From Psettodes erumei (Eukaryota > Chordata > Actinopteri > Pleuronectiformes > Psettodidae): a DNA stretch of 64,000 bases. A program made the translations under genes and the position numbers. Position 1 is the stretch's first letter. Each line of letters starts with the position of its first letter. Location of the stretch: contig JAFBJZ010000620.1 of NCBI GenBank assembly GCA_016785225.1, positions 799,001 through 863,000 on the forward strand. Direction: 5' to 3'. Under the pieces are notes generated by a model. That model was not told where the DNA came from. It did not search any database and saw only the letters and a list, made by a program, of their open reading frames with translations. Of the stretch, positions 1 to 12,300 are shown one piece after another.

Positions 1-134
1 GAAAACAGGAGGTGGTGGTGATGGACGGGGGTGTCAGTGTGAGTGGAGGGAGGAATCAGACAGACCTTATTCATTAGAGTGAGTCCTGTGGGGGGGGCAG
101 GTTTAACAGTGGGTCGTATGGTATGTTGTTCTGA

Positions 135-193
135 CCCCACCCAACACCACCCAGCACCACCCAACACCACCCAGCACCACCCAGCACCTCCCA
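135..193. repeat. short minisatellite, CACCCAACAC/CACCCAGCAC unit
   Basis: Alternating 10-mers CCACCCAACA and CCACCCAGCA repeat about six times, giving a 20-bp higher-order unit. Confidence 0.85.
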
Positions 194-368
194 CCATCAT
201 GTCAGCGTTAATGCAGTGGAGGGAAAGTTTATGTTCTGTTTAAACAGTTCAACAAGTGCCGTGCTTTCTCTCTCTGTCTCTCTCTCCTTCTCTCTCTCTG
301 TTCATCCATCCATCCATGTATGGAGAGATGAAAGAGGTGACGTCAACTGTCAGACACAGAAAGAGGAA

Positions 369-407
<39 letters not shown>

Positions 408-908
408 GAGCTGAATGAACACAGCGATGACAGGCAGATGAAGTTGTGTGACGCCGCATGGGAAACAGCAATAATACAAACTTTACTTTCGATCTGTTTC
501 GCACATTACAGGAAGTCGCTGTTCTGGTAAGTGGTGTGAAAAATCTGATTAATCCTAAATTTCTTAATCCTAAAGTTGGGACGTTCAAGTTGTCGGTTGG
601 GAGTGAAGTGGATTCATGTTATCGTGGGAAAGGAAGAGTGATGTGACTTCGCCCATAACTGATCTGACTCCTTCTCATCACATTAGTGACACAGTCGGTC
701 AAATAAGTTGTTATTTAGCCACACAAGCATGAGACTGCCACTGATGGAAACTACTGTAAACAACAAACAAACAAACACAAATAATGGAGGATAATCTGGG
801 AGGCGGGCTATCCATGTGAAGATCCATGAAATTAAAAAAGTATTTAGCATGCACGACGCACTTAACATTATCTCAAGGTGAACCTGTTGTTTAGCTACTG
901 TTGTTTAT

Positions 909-909
<1 letters not shown>

Positions 910-971
<62 letters not shown>
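910..971. repeat. (CA)n microsatellite
   Basis: Uninterrupted CA dinucleotide run of about 60 nt in the first intron. Confidence 0.97.
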
Positions 972-972
<1 letters not shown>

Positions 973-1129
973 CCCTGACGTGAATATTACATGCTGCGGT
1001 CGTTTTGTTTACTTCACAGTCGAGTTGTGTTTCTGTCCTTTGTTAACGTCTCACTTTAGCAGAAGTAGAACCAAAACAATGAGCTAAAAGAGGCTCAAAT
1101 ATTACAAGCATCGCTCCCGGGGCTTGTCT

Positions 1130-1167
<38 letters not shown>

Positions 1168-1413
1168 TACACACACGCAGTGTTTTTGTCACACTGCTGC
1201 AAACAATAAAGCTACACACACACTAATCTGATTGTGTTTCAGAGGCTCCAGCCGAGTGTGAGTATAAATATTTGATGGGATCAGTGCGGGGTGTTGAACT
1301 GGTGCTGGGCCTCGCTGGGGTCGGGGGGGTCGGGGGGAGGCTGGCGTGAAATCCAGCCGGTCTGACCACAAATCTCTGCTCTGGATCAATGAAGAGCAGC
1401 TTTACACAGCGAC

Positions 1414-1453
<40 letters not shown>

Positions 1454-2192
1454 CGCTCGTATATTTGAACCCGCTCTTCCCTTGTCTTTGTCGAGGGGGG
1501 GGGCTTTACAATCCCTGTTGATGCACTTGCCCTCTCTTCCTCCTCCTCCTCTTCCTCATCAGGATGACCTTGCCTTCTCGCCCTCATGCAACATGGCCCG
1601 TCAACACAGCCTTCACTTTTCTGACAAAAAAACCCAAATAGTTAATTAAAGTTTCAGCAGCGGCGTTCTTCAGCTCGGCCCCTGTTATTTTTAATCAAAC
1701 AGTTTAGTGAACGAGCGATCTTTTCCTCTTCTCACCTCGACTCTTCTCGTCCCTGACTTTCAGTATCGCTTCTCTCGTCTTAATTCTTTCCCTAACGACT
1801 GTTTCCTTATTAATCGGGGACGAGCGATCCCGAGGCCGCGCTTCGTTCGCCCGTGCAGTCGTCGTCTTAATGTTTTATCAAACAGCGTTGAGCGTCTGAA
1901 CGGCAGCTGGTTGTTTAGGATCCTTGCCCTCGTCAAGCTCGGAAAGTTTTCCGAAACTTTTAGTCAGTATTTTAAAAAAAAATAGAAGAAGAGCTCGGTA
2001 GATAGCAGGAGCGGTGGCAGGCTGAAGGGATAAAGAGCTTAAGCACCTGCAGAGATTCCAACGTCGTAAGAGCAAATGGAAGAAGACGACACGGTGCCGT
2101 CGCACAAATACACAAAATGACGCTCGCGAGTCTTTAAAAAGTCCCGTTTCACACCGGAGAGCTGATGTCGTCGCCACGTTTCCCGCTCCCAG

Positions 2193-2589
2193 GTGGGCTC
2201 CTTCTTCATGATCAACCTGTGCCTCGTCGTCATCGCCACCCAGTTCTCGGAGACCAAGCAGAGGGAGCACCAGCTGATGCAGGAGCAGCGGGCGCGGTGC
2301 TCCTCCTCCTCCACCCTCGCCAGCGAGCCCGGCGACTGCTACGAGGAGCTCTTCCAGCTCATCTGCCACGTTCTCCGCAAGGCCCGGAGGCGGGCCGTCG
2401 CCCTCGTCAACGCCCTGCGCGGGAAGCCTCGTGGCTTTCGGACCATCAGAAGAGGTCGAGTGCGAGGGGGCGCGGGAGGTGGAGGAGGAGGAGGAGGCGG
2501 AGGAGGTGGTGGAGGAGGTGGAGGAGGAGGGAGGGAGTGGAAGGCCAATGGACGAGGCGGGCGCGAGAGGAGAGCAGTGCTGAAGCACG
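2193..2589 (+). CDS. cacna1i: cacna1i exon: domain I S6, gating brake, start of I-II linker
   Basis: Residues 1-132 of the visible protein. It opens with IS6 (VGSFFMINLCLVVIATQF), then ETKQREHQLMQEQRAR and EPGDCYEELFQLICHVLRKA, the helix-loop-helix 'gating brake' known from Cav3 channels. A run of 19 glycines (2475-2531) follows in the I-II linker. The exon starts in phase 0 after a CAG acceptor and ends in phase 1 at a GTATGT donor (2590). Reading on past that donor would hit TGA at 2625, so the donor is preferred. In mammals I recall this linker as continuous in one large exon. Confidence 0.88.
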
Positions 2590-3072
2590 GTATGTACTGG
2601 GATGTTAAAGATGCTAATTCTGAGTGACGCGGTTCACGCACCGACCATTTAACACCATCCGTTTGCACCATCACAGCTCCTCCCTGCCCCCACCATAACA
2701 AACCCGACCCCGCCTCGCCCATGGCCCTCACCGTCACCCCCGCCCCCGACGGCTGCCCTCAGTGCGCCGCGGCCCTAACGCTCGCCGACGGCGTCGGACC
2801 GGGTCGCGCCACGGCCGGCGGGGAAGCGGAGGAGGGGGCGGCGGAGGAGACGGACAGGGAGGGGGCGCCGTCCGGGAAGGGTAAGAGAGGTCGCGAGGGC
2901 GCGGGGAGCCGCGGCGGCTGCGGCTGCAGCCCCAAGAAGCGATGCGGGGAACTGTGGCACGAGACGAGGGCGAAGCTGTGGGGCATCGTGGAGAGCAAGT
3001 ACTTCAACCGCGGCATCATGATCGCCATCCTCATCAACACCATCAGCATGGGCATCGAGCACCATGAGCAGG

Positions 3073-3114
<42 letters not shown>

Positions 3115-3291
3115 CACACCAGACATCATCGCACACATCATCGCACTTCAAACACCTCAGGCCGGGACGTGCAAATAATACACAATCTGATTAAAAGCTT
3201 CGTAAGATTTCACGACGCGTGGTTAAAAGACGACATGAGCAAAAAAAAAAATGGTGCTCCGAGGGATGCTGGGCTTGTTGTTACTGATTTA

Positions 3292-3350
<59 letters not shown>

Positions 3351-3470
3351 TTATCTTCATTTATTGCTACCCAATTAGTTTGTATTAGCAAGCGCACAGT
3401 TTATGAATGGGGGAATCCATAGCAGCTGTAAATCTACAGTTTAGCAACATAAACCTCTTTATTCTCTCTT

Positions 3471-3507
<37 letters not shown>

Positions 3508-6186
3508 ACACCCCCTTTTTTTAACACCCCCCCCCAAATAATCTGACTCTCCAGCCAACGGGCTCGACCTGGCCGGACTCAGGGTGTCGGCAGGTCCGTC
3601 AGAACATTATCGTACCTTTTATTCCAGGTCACGCTCGCCAACATCTCCGAGCAGCTCGCACTTATATTTTCTTTTCTTTTTTTTTTTTTTTTCTCTCCCC
3701 TCTCTCTCTCTCTCTCTCTCTCCACTTCCTGTCTCTTTCTGTCGCTCTGCTCTGTGCACTCTTTGTCTTTCTGTCAATATATCTCTCGCTCTTGCTGTAC
3801 CATCGCCCACTCGCGCCCGCCACCGCCGCAGCGGTGGGTCGTCTCTCATCTCGGGGGCGGCTAAAAATAGAGAGACGGATCGAGAGAGGCAAAGAGCAAG
3901 AGAGAGAGAGAGAGAGAGAGACTTTGCTCCTTTAATGGGGAGGAAATAGCGAGCTGCCTGTTTGGCGAACTGGAGTCACCCCCCCCCTCCTCATTTGAAT
4001 CATGGTGTCGGAGCCTTAATCTGTCATCACTCTGATCATCATCCTGTCGGGAGGCGCTCGCCTCCACCTGTCCCGCTACACCTGCGCCCTCTGGTTTCGA
4101 TTGGCCCCGAGCACCAGCGTGGGAAATGGCGGCCAAGTGCTTTTTTTTTTTTCTAAACTCCGGGGTCGCAGCAGGCGAAACTCGGCCGGCCAGGCGTTAT
4201 TCGCAGAGCGCCGTCCTGCGCGTGTATGTAACAGCATTCTCTCGTTACAGCCTCAAACACTCGCTGGGCTGCAAAGTAGTTTGAGCCACGTGAGCTGCTG
4301 GTATTTTTAGTAACAAGTCGGTGTATTAATATACGCTGTAGTGACGCCCATGATCATCGCCGTTGCTGAATTATGCATCTGGAAAGATGTGAGAATGTTA
4401 ATGAGGCGGGTTCAGGAGTTCAGGAGAGGAAAAAAAAAAAAAAAGTTTGAAATAAAAGTTTAGAAATGACTTAAGGACAAAAAAACGAAGAAGAATGTCT
4501 GGCATCATTCACGGGAGGCGTCCGTGGTTCCCTTGAGCAAAACACGTCAGGTTTGTAATAGTTTGTGTTTGTTGAAAGATGCGCTGCACCTGACAGCTCC
4601 CACGGCAAATCTGTTGTTTAGCCCGTAAATAAGTTGTTTGCAGCGGAGACAGATGTTGCGAGTGTTAAAAGTGCGATCGATCAAGACGAAGTCTCAGTTC
4701 GGACGTTTTTTTTCCCACGTGTGCCAGCTGGACCGCAAAACGTTCTCCAGCTCGCCTATACGACCGCTGATAATGCAAGGCCACGTCCTCCAGTGAATGG
4801 GATGGATTGCTGGAGCCGGCGGGGGGGCAGACACTGCGGAGAGTTCAACAGCTGCTTGGGAATTAATAATGCAGCGGCGTGACGGGCACTTTGGAGATTT
4901 GACGGAGACGGATAGAGATCAAACGACGCTGCTAAACGGTCGTCTCTCTCTGCCACAACGACCGGACCGCCGCCACCACCGTCCAAAATGTTCGTCCTCG
5001 CACTCGGGTTTCACGTGCGCTGAAATCAGCTCACAGCGAAAGGGGGTGAGGGATTTTTAAGGTTTTTTTTAAGTGGTTTTTGGAGGATGATGAATCAAAC
5101 AGTCGGATGTGGAGAAAAACGAGAGCAGAGCACCAGGTTTTGAGTTTGGCAGCGACTGAGACGCTGCATCTCAAATTCACGCCGCACATAAACGCACCTT
5201 TTATAACCCGATCTGAGGATTACTGAAGAATCAATAGTGAGGCTCAGATTAGAGAGGTGAGCTCGCTCAAGTGAACATCGGCTTTTTCAGGAATTAAAGA
5301 AGTGAATTGAGATTGTTTCTGTTTTCCATTATCACATTACAGGTAGCATGCAGCGGGTTATTTACCTGAAAAGGTGTCGGAGGGGTCAGAGTCGCTGAGA
5401 TGCTAAAAGCATTTAGGAGTAGTGAATAGGAAAGGAGAGGGTGTACGTGATTACATAAAAAATTGCCAAATAAAATATTTTGGATCGGGGACGGGGAAGA
5501 TCCGCACCGTGTTCGACGGGAGCCTGGAGATTCAGCGAACCTACGTGAGGTCGCCAGCTGCTGATTAATGCGCGTCTTCACAGGTGCTGTTTAAACTCCC
5601 CCTCCTGCTCAACATGCTAATGTACGTCTGCCGTGTTGCACTTGATAGCCATTAACAGGGTAATTGATGCCTGGTAAAATAAAACAAAACAACAACCAGG
5701 AAGTCGTCCTCTTAGCGGCGCTTTTTAGCGGCTTGCCCAGCTGTTGCGAGCGGCGGTTTTGTTGCCTACTAAGAGCCTTTTAGCTTTTAATATCTCCTAT
5801 TAAGTGTCGTATTGACTCAGTTACTCAGCTTGTTGTTTTGAACTTTTTTTTTTGCTGAGTTCACCTCTGGAGCGCACACCGCTCACTTTCCTAAATAAGC
5901 CGCTTCGGATCCGCGCTCCGCCTTTTTTGTTGTTGTTGTTCCGCCGCACGAGCCGAGCGGAAACGACGAGGTCTCCGGTTTTATTCCCGTGTCGGCGGTA
6001 ATGAGACGGCGGTGACGGATCTCCAGGGGCCGCGGACGCTGCTCGGCCCGTCTGCAAACAGCGGTCAGCCGTCGCATCGTTACCGCCACTGCTGGGCGCG
6101 CGTCATTAGCCTGTGTTTTCACGCTGCTAAACACTCATTAGCGCCGACGAACACGCACGTATACTGTGTACACATGCCGCGGTGTG

Positions 6187-6233
<47 letters not shown>

Positions 6234-6351
6234 GCGCGGATAGATATGTAAACGCAAAACACACAGTGCTCATTGATTTCGAAATGTCACCGGCGTCATT
6301 GTTGAAGTTGCACTGGAGCCTTGTGGAATAGTGATGTGCCAAATTTAGCTC

Positions 6352-6387
<36 letters not shown>

Positions 6388-9300
6388 CATTCTCCCTTAC
6401 ATTGAGCGGAGCCAGGCAGAAACACAAAGACAGAAAGAGCTCAAATATTGTCAAAGGCAGCTGAAAAGACGGGGCTTCGATTCAAGTTAACGACGAGAGA
6501 GTGACAGCGAGTAAGAGAGACTGGATTATATTATGTCGGCGCAGCAAAAAAAAGAAAAAGAAAAGAGGAATACATTCGATCATTCCTGTTAATAAGAATG
6601 AGCGGACTCATTAAATACTGGCAATGTGGAGAAGTTTCTTATTTTTTTAAATTAATTGAACCATCGCTTCACCGGCGTGACTCCTCACACCGTCGTAATT
6701 GTGCAGCGAGTGTCGGACCCTTTTCTTTTTTTTTTAATGGAAGCGTCTGCGACATCCATAATTGATGACACAATGTGTTGTGCTTTTGTTCGCCTGCTAC
6801 CTGCCGCTGGGTTGGAGAGGCCCAAACAGCGGGGATTACTTGGGATGTGGACTAGCAGAGCAGACGGTGTTTGAACGCACGTCGGCCTTTTTACGGCCTG
6901 TCAGTAACACTCTTAAACTGCGTCCAGCCGCTACTTATCTACTGCAGTAACTGCTCGTGTGCTTACTTTGTCGTCTTCCTCGCCCTTTGCACGGATCAGT
7001 GTGGACTGTTCGATCCGCGGCGAGCAGAAAAGATAACTGGACAAAGCCATGAGCTGGGAGTAAAAGAACGACCACAGCAAAAGCCAGAAATGCAGTTTAA
7101 ACGTCTTGGCGCATGTGTCTGTGCGACAGTAGATGATGTGCCTCATATTTCCGACAAGTATTGATGGACTGCGCCGGCTGGTTATTTATGGACGCATCGC
7201 CAAAGTGTCCACGCTCACATTTTATAATTTGTTTCTCATTTCCTGCCCTATTACCCAACCTCGACCCATTTTTCTTTCCGCTGTGTTGTGCCAACTTCGT
7301 TTCCTTCTTGTGTTTTTCCTCTCATTTTTCTAATGTAGTTTATTTCCTAATGTTTTTTTAGTCATGTCAGTAGCTAAAAATATAGCCGAGTTTAACAGCA
7401 GACTGAATAGATGATTGTCAGTTTGGTTAGATGGTAATAACATTTGTGAAGTTACCTCAGGACATAATAACTAAATCCTGTCAGCGGGCTGAAGGCGACC
7501 ACGCTAACATGCTAAGTGGAGATTGGCATGCAAAACGTTCACATGAGCTAACACGCTAACTCTATGGAAGGCTAATCTTTTAGCATTGGCATGTCAACAT
7601 GTCCCGTGATTAGCTTAAAGATAGCGTGTTTGTATTTACAATGTGAGCATGCTAACATGATAAGTAGCATGCTGCTACTAGCGTGGTGTGCTATAATTGA
7701 GCTAAAAGCACATTTTAGGTTGCCAAACTCAGAGATAGACAGAGAGCATAGATATATTGCTCAATATTAGCAGTTTGAATGCAAATTACCTCTGGATGTG
7801 AAACAAGCCTTACATGACATTTGCATTTTTTCCTCCTGTAACTTCTTCTTCTCCCTTTCCCTCCTCTTTTTGCTCATCTGCTCCTCTCTATCAGCCCGAG
7901 GAGCTCACTAACGTCCTGGAGATCTGCAACATCGTCTTCACCAGCATGTTCTCCCTGGAGATGATCCTCAAGCTCACGGCGTTCGGCTCCTTCAACTACC
8001 TGCGGAACCCCTACAACGTGTTTGACGGCGTCATCGTCATCATAAGGTACAGCCGGCGAGAGATGGCGCCGTTAAATTATTCGTGTCGCGCCGCCATCCG
8101 CGTTCTGCCCGGTGCAAATGCATCACCTGCGTCGCCAGAGTCAGGCGGTCTTTTGTTGTGCGTGAAGCGGCGCTTCAGGTGAGCGTTTGCACCTTTGATC
8201 TAACAGGCGTGTTTTTTTCCAATTCATCCGCCTGAGCACCTCGGTCTGTGATCCCCATTATAACCCCCGAGATCAAATACGCATCAAAGCTACTAAAACT
8301 GAACAAGATCAAATGTGCAGCCCGTCGCTGGAGATGCGTGCTGATTGAACATATCTACATCTGTCTGAATGTCCTCAGCTATTCACACAAAGCCATTCAA
8401 TCTTCGCCGGCGCATGGGCCAATGCTATTTTGATGTGCTGAGTGGAGCCTTTGATAGCCGCCTCCTTTAGGAGGCAAATTTCTCTAAAGCCACTTTTTTT
8501 CCACTCGGAAGTGGCTCGGTGCTCCTGACGGACGCCCGGCACAACTCAAAGGATAAAGATAAAACTTCTTCTTTCCGGTGGTTGTTCTGCACCAGCAAAC
8601 AGCAATTAAGAAAGCCATTAAGTATTTAAGCAAGAGGTTGATTTATAGTGTCCAAAACGTAAGTAACCGTAAGTGGACGCATTAATCACGGCAGGATAAG
8701 ATGAACCGAGCCTCCCTAATGTGGCCCAGGATTCGGAGATGATTGCAGCTCTTATCGTTTTATCAGCGTTTGTCTAAGAGATGATGATGAACGCACGCGG
8801 TGATAAACCGTTGTGCCGCTAATAAATAGGAGCTCAAAATCAAAATCTAATTAGCAGTTCACATCCAGATGGGTGTTTCTCTTATTTAGCCTGCCCAGGA
8901 AAAAGTAACAGAAACGCCCGTTGACGCTCTGAATGATGGCGAATTAACGCTTGTGTGCGTTCACGTCACCAGCGTGTGCGAGATCGTCGGCCAGTCGGAC
9001 GGCGGCCTCTCCGTGCTGAGGACCTTCCGGCTGCTGAGGGTGCTGAAGCTGGTGAGGTTCATGCCGGCGCTGAGGAGGCAGCTGGTGGTCCTCATGAAGA
9101 CCATGGACAACGTGGCCACCTTCTGCATGCTGCTCATGCTCTTCATCTTCATCTTCAGGTGAGGCTCGAGCGTGGAACAATGCGCGGAGCTTTTTTTTTC
9201 TCTCTGAGCAGTGTTTTCGTTTGTAGATTTTTTTTTTTCCGGGATGTTGCTGAGAGAGGGAACATTGTTTCACCTACCCTGCGTTTTTTTAAATGTTTTT

Positions 9301-12300
9301 ATCTGCTCGTGTCAGTCGCTTGGAAAGCGCTGTGCACCTGCTCAGCGGCTGCCATTGAGGCGCAGAAGGTCACAGCGTTCTGCAGCAGCTATTAACCCTG
9401 GGTGCAGAATAATGAGCCGACGCTCGAGGGTCTCGTTAGATTTTAACAAGCAGACACTTAAAAGAACTGGAGCAACATAACAAGCAGACGTTCGCAGCGC
9501 TGCGAAGGCCTCGTTTTCGTTTCAGCGGACGCTCGAGGCCCGCCGCCTTCGCTTTCCGCACCCTCTCGGCCTCGCCGCCACTTGAGCCAGCTCCTGTCGG
9601 TAACGAGTTAATCACGCTGCGCACTCAAAATCAGACGCATACATAATCGCTCAGGGTCACTTTAGAGAGTATATAATGAGCCGCTGTTATGACACACCTT
9701 TCCACGAAAGGTGTGCTTTTAGATCGTAATCCGTCACGTCCTTGGTTCATTGCACCGTTAAGATTTACTCAAGCGGTGCCGCTGGAGGTATTCACAGTTT
9801 AGTACTCTATTATGGCTCCTGGATATCCTGGAATGGATTTTTTTTTCTTTATCTAAATGACAAATGTTTGTGACCAACTGCGGATCAGGAGACCGCTTCC
9901 TTTATTTGTGTACATGTTTAGCGTGGCAGATGATATATGGAACCAGAGCTCAGTCCGGCCAGATGTGATATCAAACGAAAGAACGTGTTTGGTTGTGGCT
10001 GGTGTACAAAAGCAACTGATAACACACGCGAGTGCGCCTGAAAAGCCACGTTTATAAAATCAGAAGCAGCTGAGACAAAGAAAAACCCCTTAATCGCCCG
10101 GCGTCTCTCCGCTCATGACCCCAGAAAGCGACCTCTCCCGTTCAGCGCGCCTCAAACGGCCCACATTTAATTATCGGCGCGTGATGTGTGAGCATAATCA
10201 GAGGCTGTGCTGTTGTGTGTCGCAGCATCCTGGGGATGCACATCTTTGGCTGTAAGTTCAGTCTGAAGACGGAGACGGGCGATACAGTACCAGACAGGAA
10301 GAACTTTGACTCCCTCCTCTGGGCCATTGTCACCGTTTTCCAGGTAAACTTCCACCTCCGACCTCCATTTTTCTCTACGTATGCAGACGACTCGCATGTG
10401 TTTGCTGAGAGTCGATACGTTTCTGCACGCATTTTTTACGCATCTTTATGTGACGTAAACTTTTGCATGATGATTGAAATGTAATGTTTGAGTTCCCAAA
10501 GGTTCATATTTTCAGATATCTTTGATCGTTGATGTTTACTTGTGAAACTGTAAATCAGATCCTGACCCAGGAGGACTGGAACGTGGTTTTGTACAACGGC
10601 ATGGCGGCTACCTCGCCGCTTGCCGCTCTTTACTTCGTCGCCCTCATGACCTTCGGAAACTACGTCCTCTTCAACCTGCTGGTGGCCATCTTGGTTGAAG
10701 GCTTTCAGGCGGAGGTGAGGGTTCAGACCGCAGGATTGAATGTATTTTCACAAGAAAGCGACGCCGCGAGTTGTAATTGCACATTATGAAGCGAACGCTA
10801 CCGCAGAGAAAACATTCAAACTGTGTTATGCCGTAGAAGTAGCAATTACTGTGTTGGTCATAATTATGTCATACATTAGAGGCCGTATTAGCCGTCAAAC
10901 TGTAATAATGCCGTGCGGTGTAATTTCTGAAGCCGTCACTCTCGAGGCTGAGAACGGCGCAAAATCGGCGCTGTCACTCGGCCGTCAGCTGTCAAGCTGA
11001 CAGACGTACGGCGGTCGAGTAGCCCGGCTGAATTTTCACACGCGGATCAAAGCGTCACCATATTCACGGCGTGCGGCGCTGACATGCGAGTCGGAGGGGA
11101 AGCGCTGACACAAAACACGAGGCGCGCGACTGATTCTTTTGAAATGCCAAAAACAAAAAAGCACAGCCATCAGTCTCTCGCTGTGCATCTCTCTCTCTCT
11201 CTCTTTCTTTCTTCCTCTTCCTCCTCCGGCTCGCTCATCTTCCTCTGCGCCTGCTTGCGCTCGGCGCTGGGGATTATTGAGCCAATTTACTCCAGATTTT
11301 CCCCCCGTGAAGGCTGACGGGTGGGCAGGGGGCTCTGTGGTGTGTCGGAGGTTGGAGAGTTGTACTGATGTAATCAGTGGAGAGGCAACACAGGCCCACA
11401 TCAAAAGCCCCGCCCGAGATTAAAGGTCCTCAAGCTGAAAATCTGCCCCCCCTTCCTCTCTCTCGCTCCCTCTTCCTCCTCACCACCAGGGCGACGCCAA
11501 CCGCTCCTACTCGGACGACGACCGCTCCTCCTTCGACGAGAGCGAGAAGCACGACTCCGTGAAGTTGTCCGGTGAGCCCGAACCACAACACTGTAAATAC
11601 AGTTTACGCCCAGTTTATTAGGTCCAGTCCGTTTGAAAACAAATCAGAACGACGGTAAATCCCGAAGGTTTTTACGATCGGCTTAAACTGTTTCTAAAGG
11701 GGCGTTGAATCAACTTTATAAACATTTTGTGGGCACTGCAGTTAACGCCGCTGTTACACAATAAAATCAATGAAGGTGGAACAAATTTAAGAAAATCTCA
11801 ACATTTTAATCCAGAAATTGACTCTGTACTGAGTTAGTTGAGTATTAACTGAGATAACTTTTAATTTAATTAAAAAAAACAGCAACCAAGCACATTTTCT
11901 TTCCTCTGAAGATAAAAATGAAAGTATCTCCATCTTTAGAAATCACATCACAACCACAGGTGTGAGGAGTAAATCTGTTGTGTGTAATTTGTACAAACAT
12001 GAGTGAGTACTGTTATTTTCTCGCTGTTAAAAATTAGAAAAAGCAAATCACAGGAATCGTGGGTCTGAGTTTGATTCGCCGGGCGACGCCTCGGCTCCGA
12101 CGTGATCGGCCGACGTGCTGCGCCTCACGTTTTTGTTTTCGTCTTTGTTTTTCCCCACGAGGCTTGTTTGTGAAAGGGCTGGATGCCCCCCCCCAAAAAA
12201 AACAACAAACAAAGCAACAAACCAAAACAAAAGTAAGACACGGCTACGTGCCAAAGGCTTACAAGCCTCAAATATGAATGAGCTGAACGTCTTTATCGAG

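Larger units (their letters stand above)
1..2192 (+). other. cacna1i: cacna1i intron (3' part) upstream of the IS6 exon
   Basis: No exon is visible here; the domain I P-loop exon that should precede the IS6 exon is not found, so the window opens inside an intron. It holds a 20-bp-unit minisatellite (135-193), a (GA)n run (about 371-403), (CA)n runs at 910-971, 1132-1162 and 1417-1451, and otherwise unremarkable sequence. The acceptor is the CAG at 2190-2192. Confidence 0.7.
3072..7894 (+). other. cacna1i: cacna1i intron, 4.8 kb
   Basis: The largest intron seen. It contains (CA)n 3074-3118, (GT)n 3295-3346, (CA)n 3475-3503, (CT)n/(GA)n runs near 3700-3722 and 3900-3920, (CA)n 6189-6228, (GT)n 6354-6386, and a stretch rich in GCTAAC/ATGCTAAC words (about 7490-7720) that looks like an old dispersed repeat. 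I see no coding exon. Confidence 0.75.

Noticed and set aside
878..1087. Frames encoding Thr-His or Cys-Val repeats here and at many other places
   Set aside because: These are translations of (CA)n/(GT)n microsatellites, not genes.
1878..2588. 236-codon minus-strand open frame
   Set aside because: It is antisense to the poly-Gly exon; composition (Ser/Pro/Val low complexity) is that of a GC-rich shadow.
2625..2627. TGA read as selenocysteine or as a pseudogene stop
   Set aside because: No selenoprotein logic in this family, and a canonical 3n mini-intron removes it; all other exons are intact.
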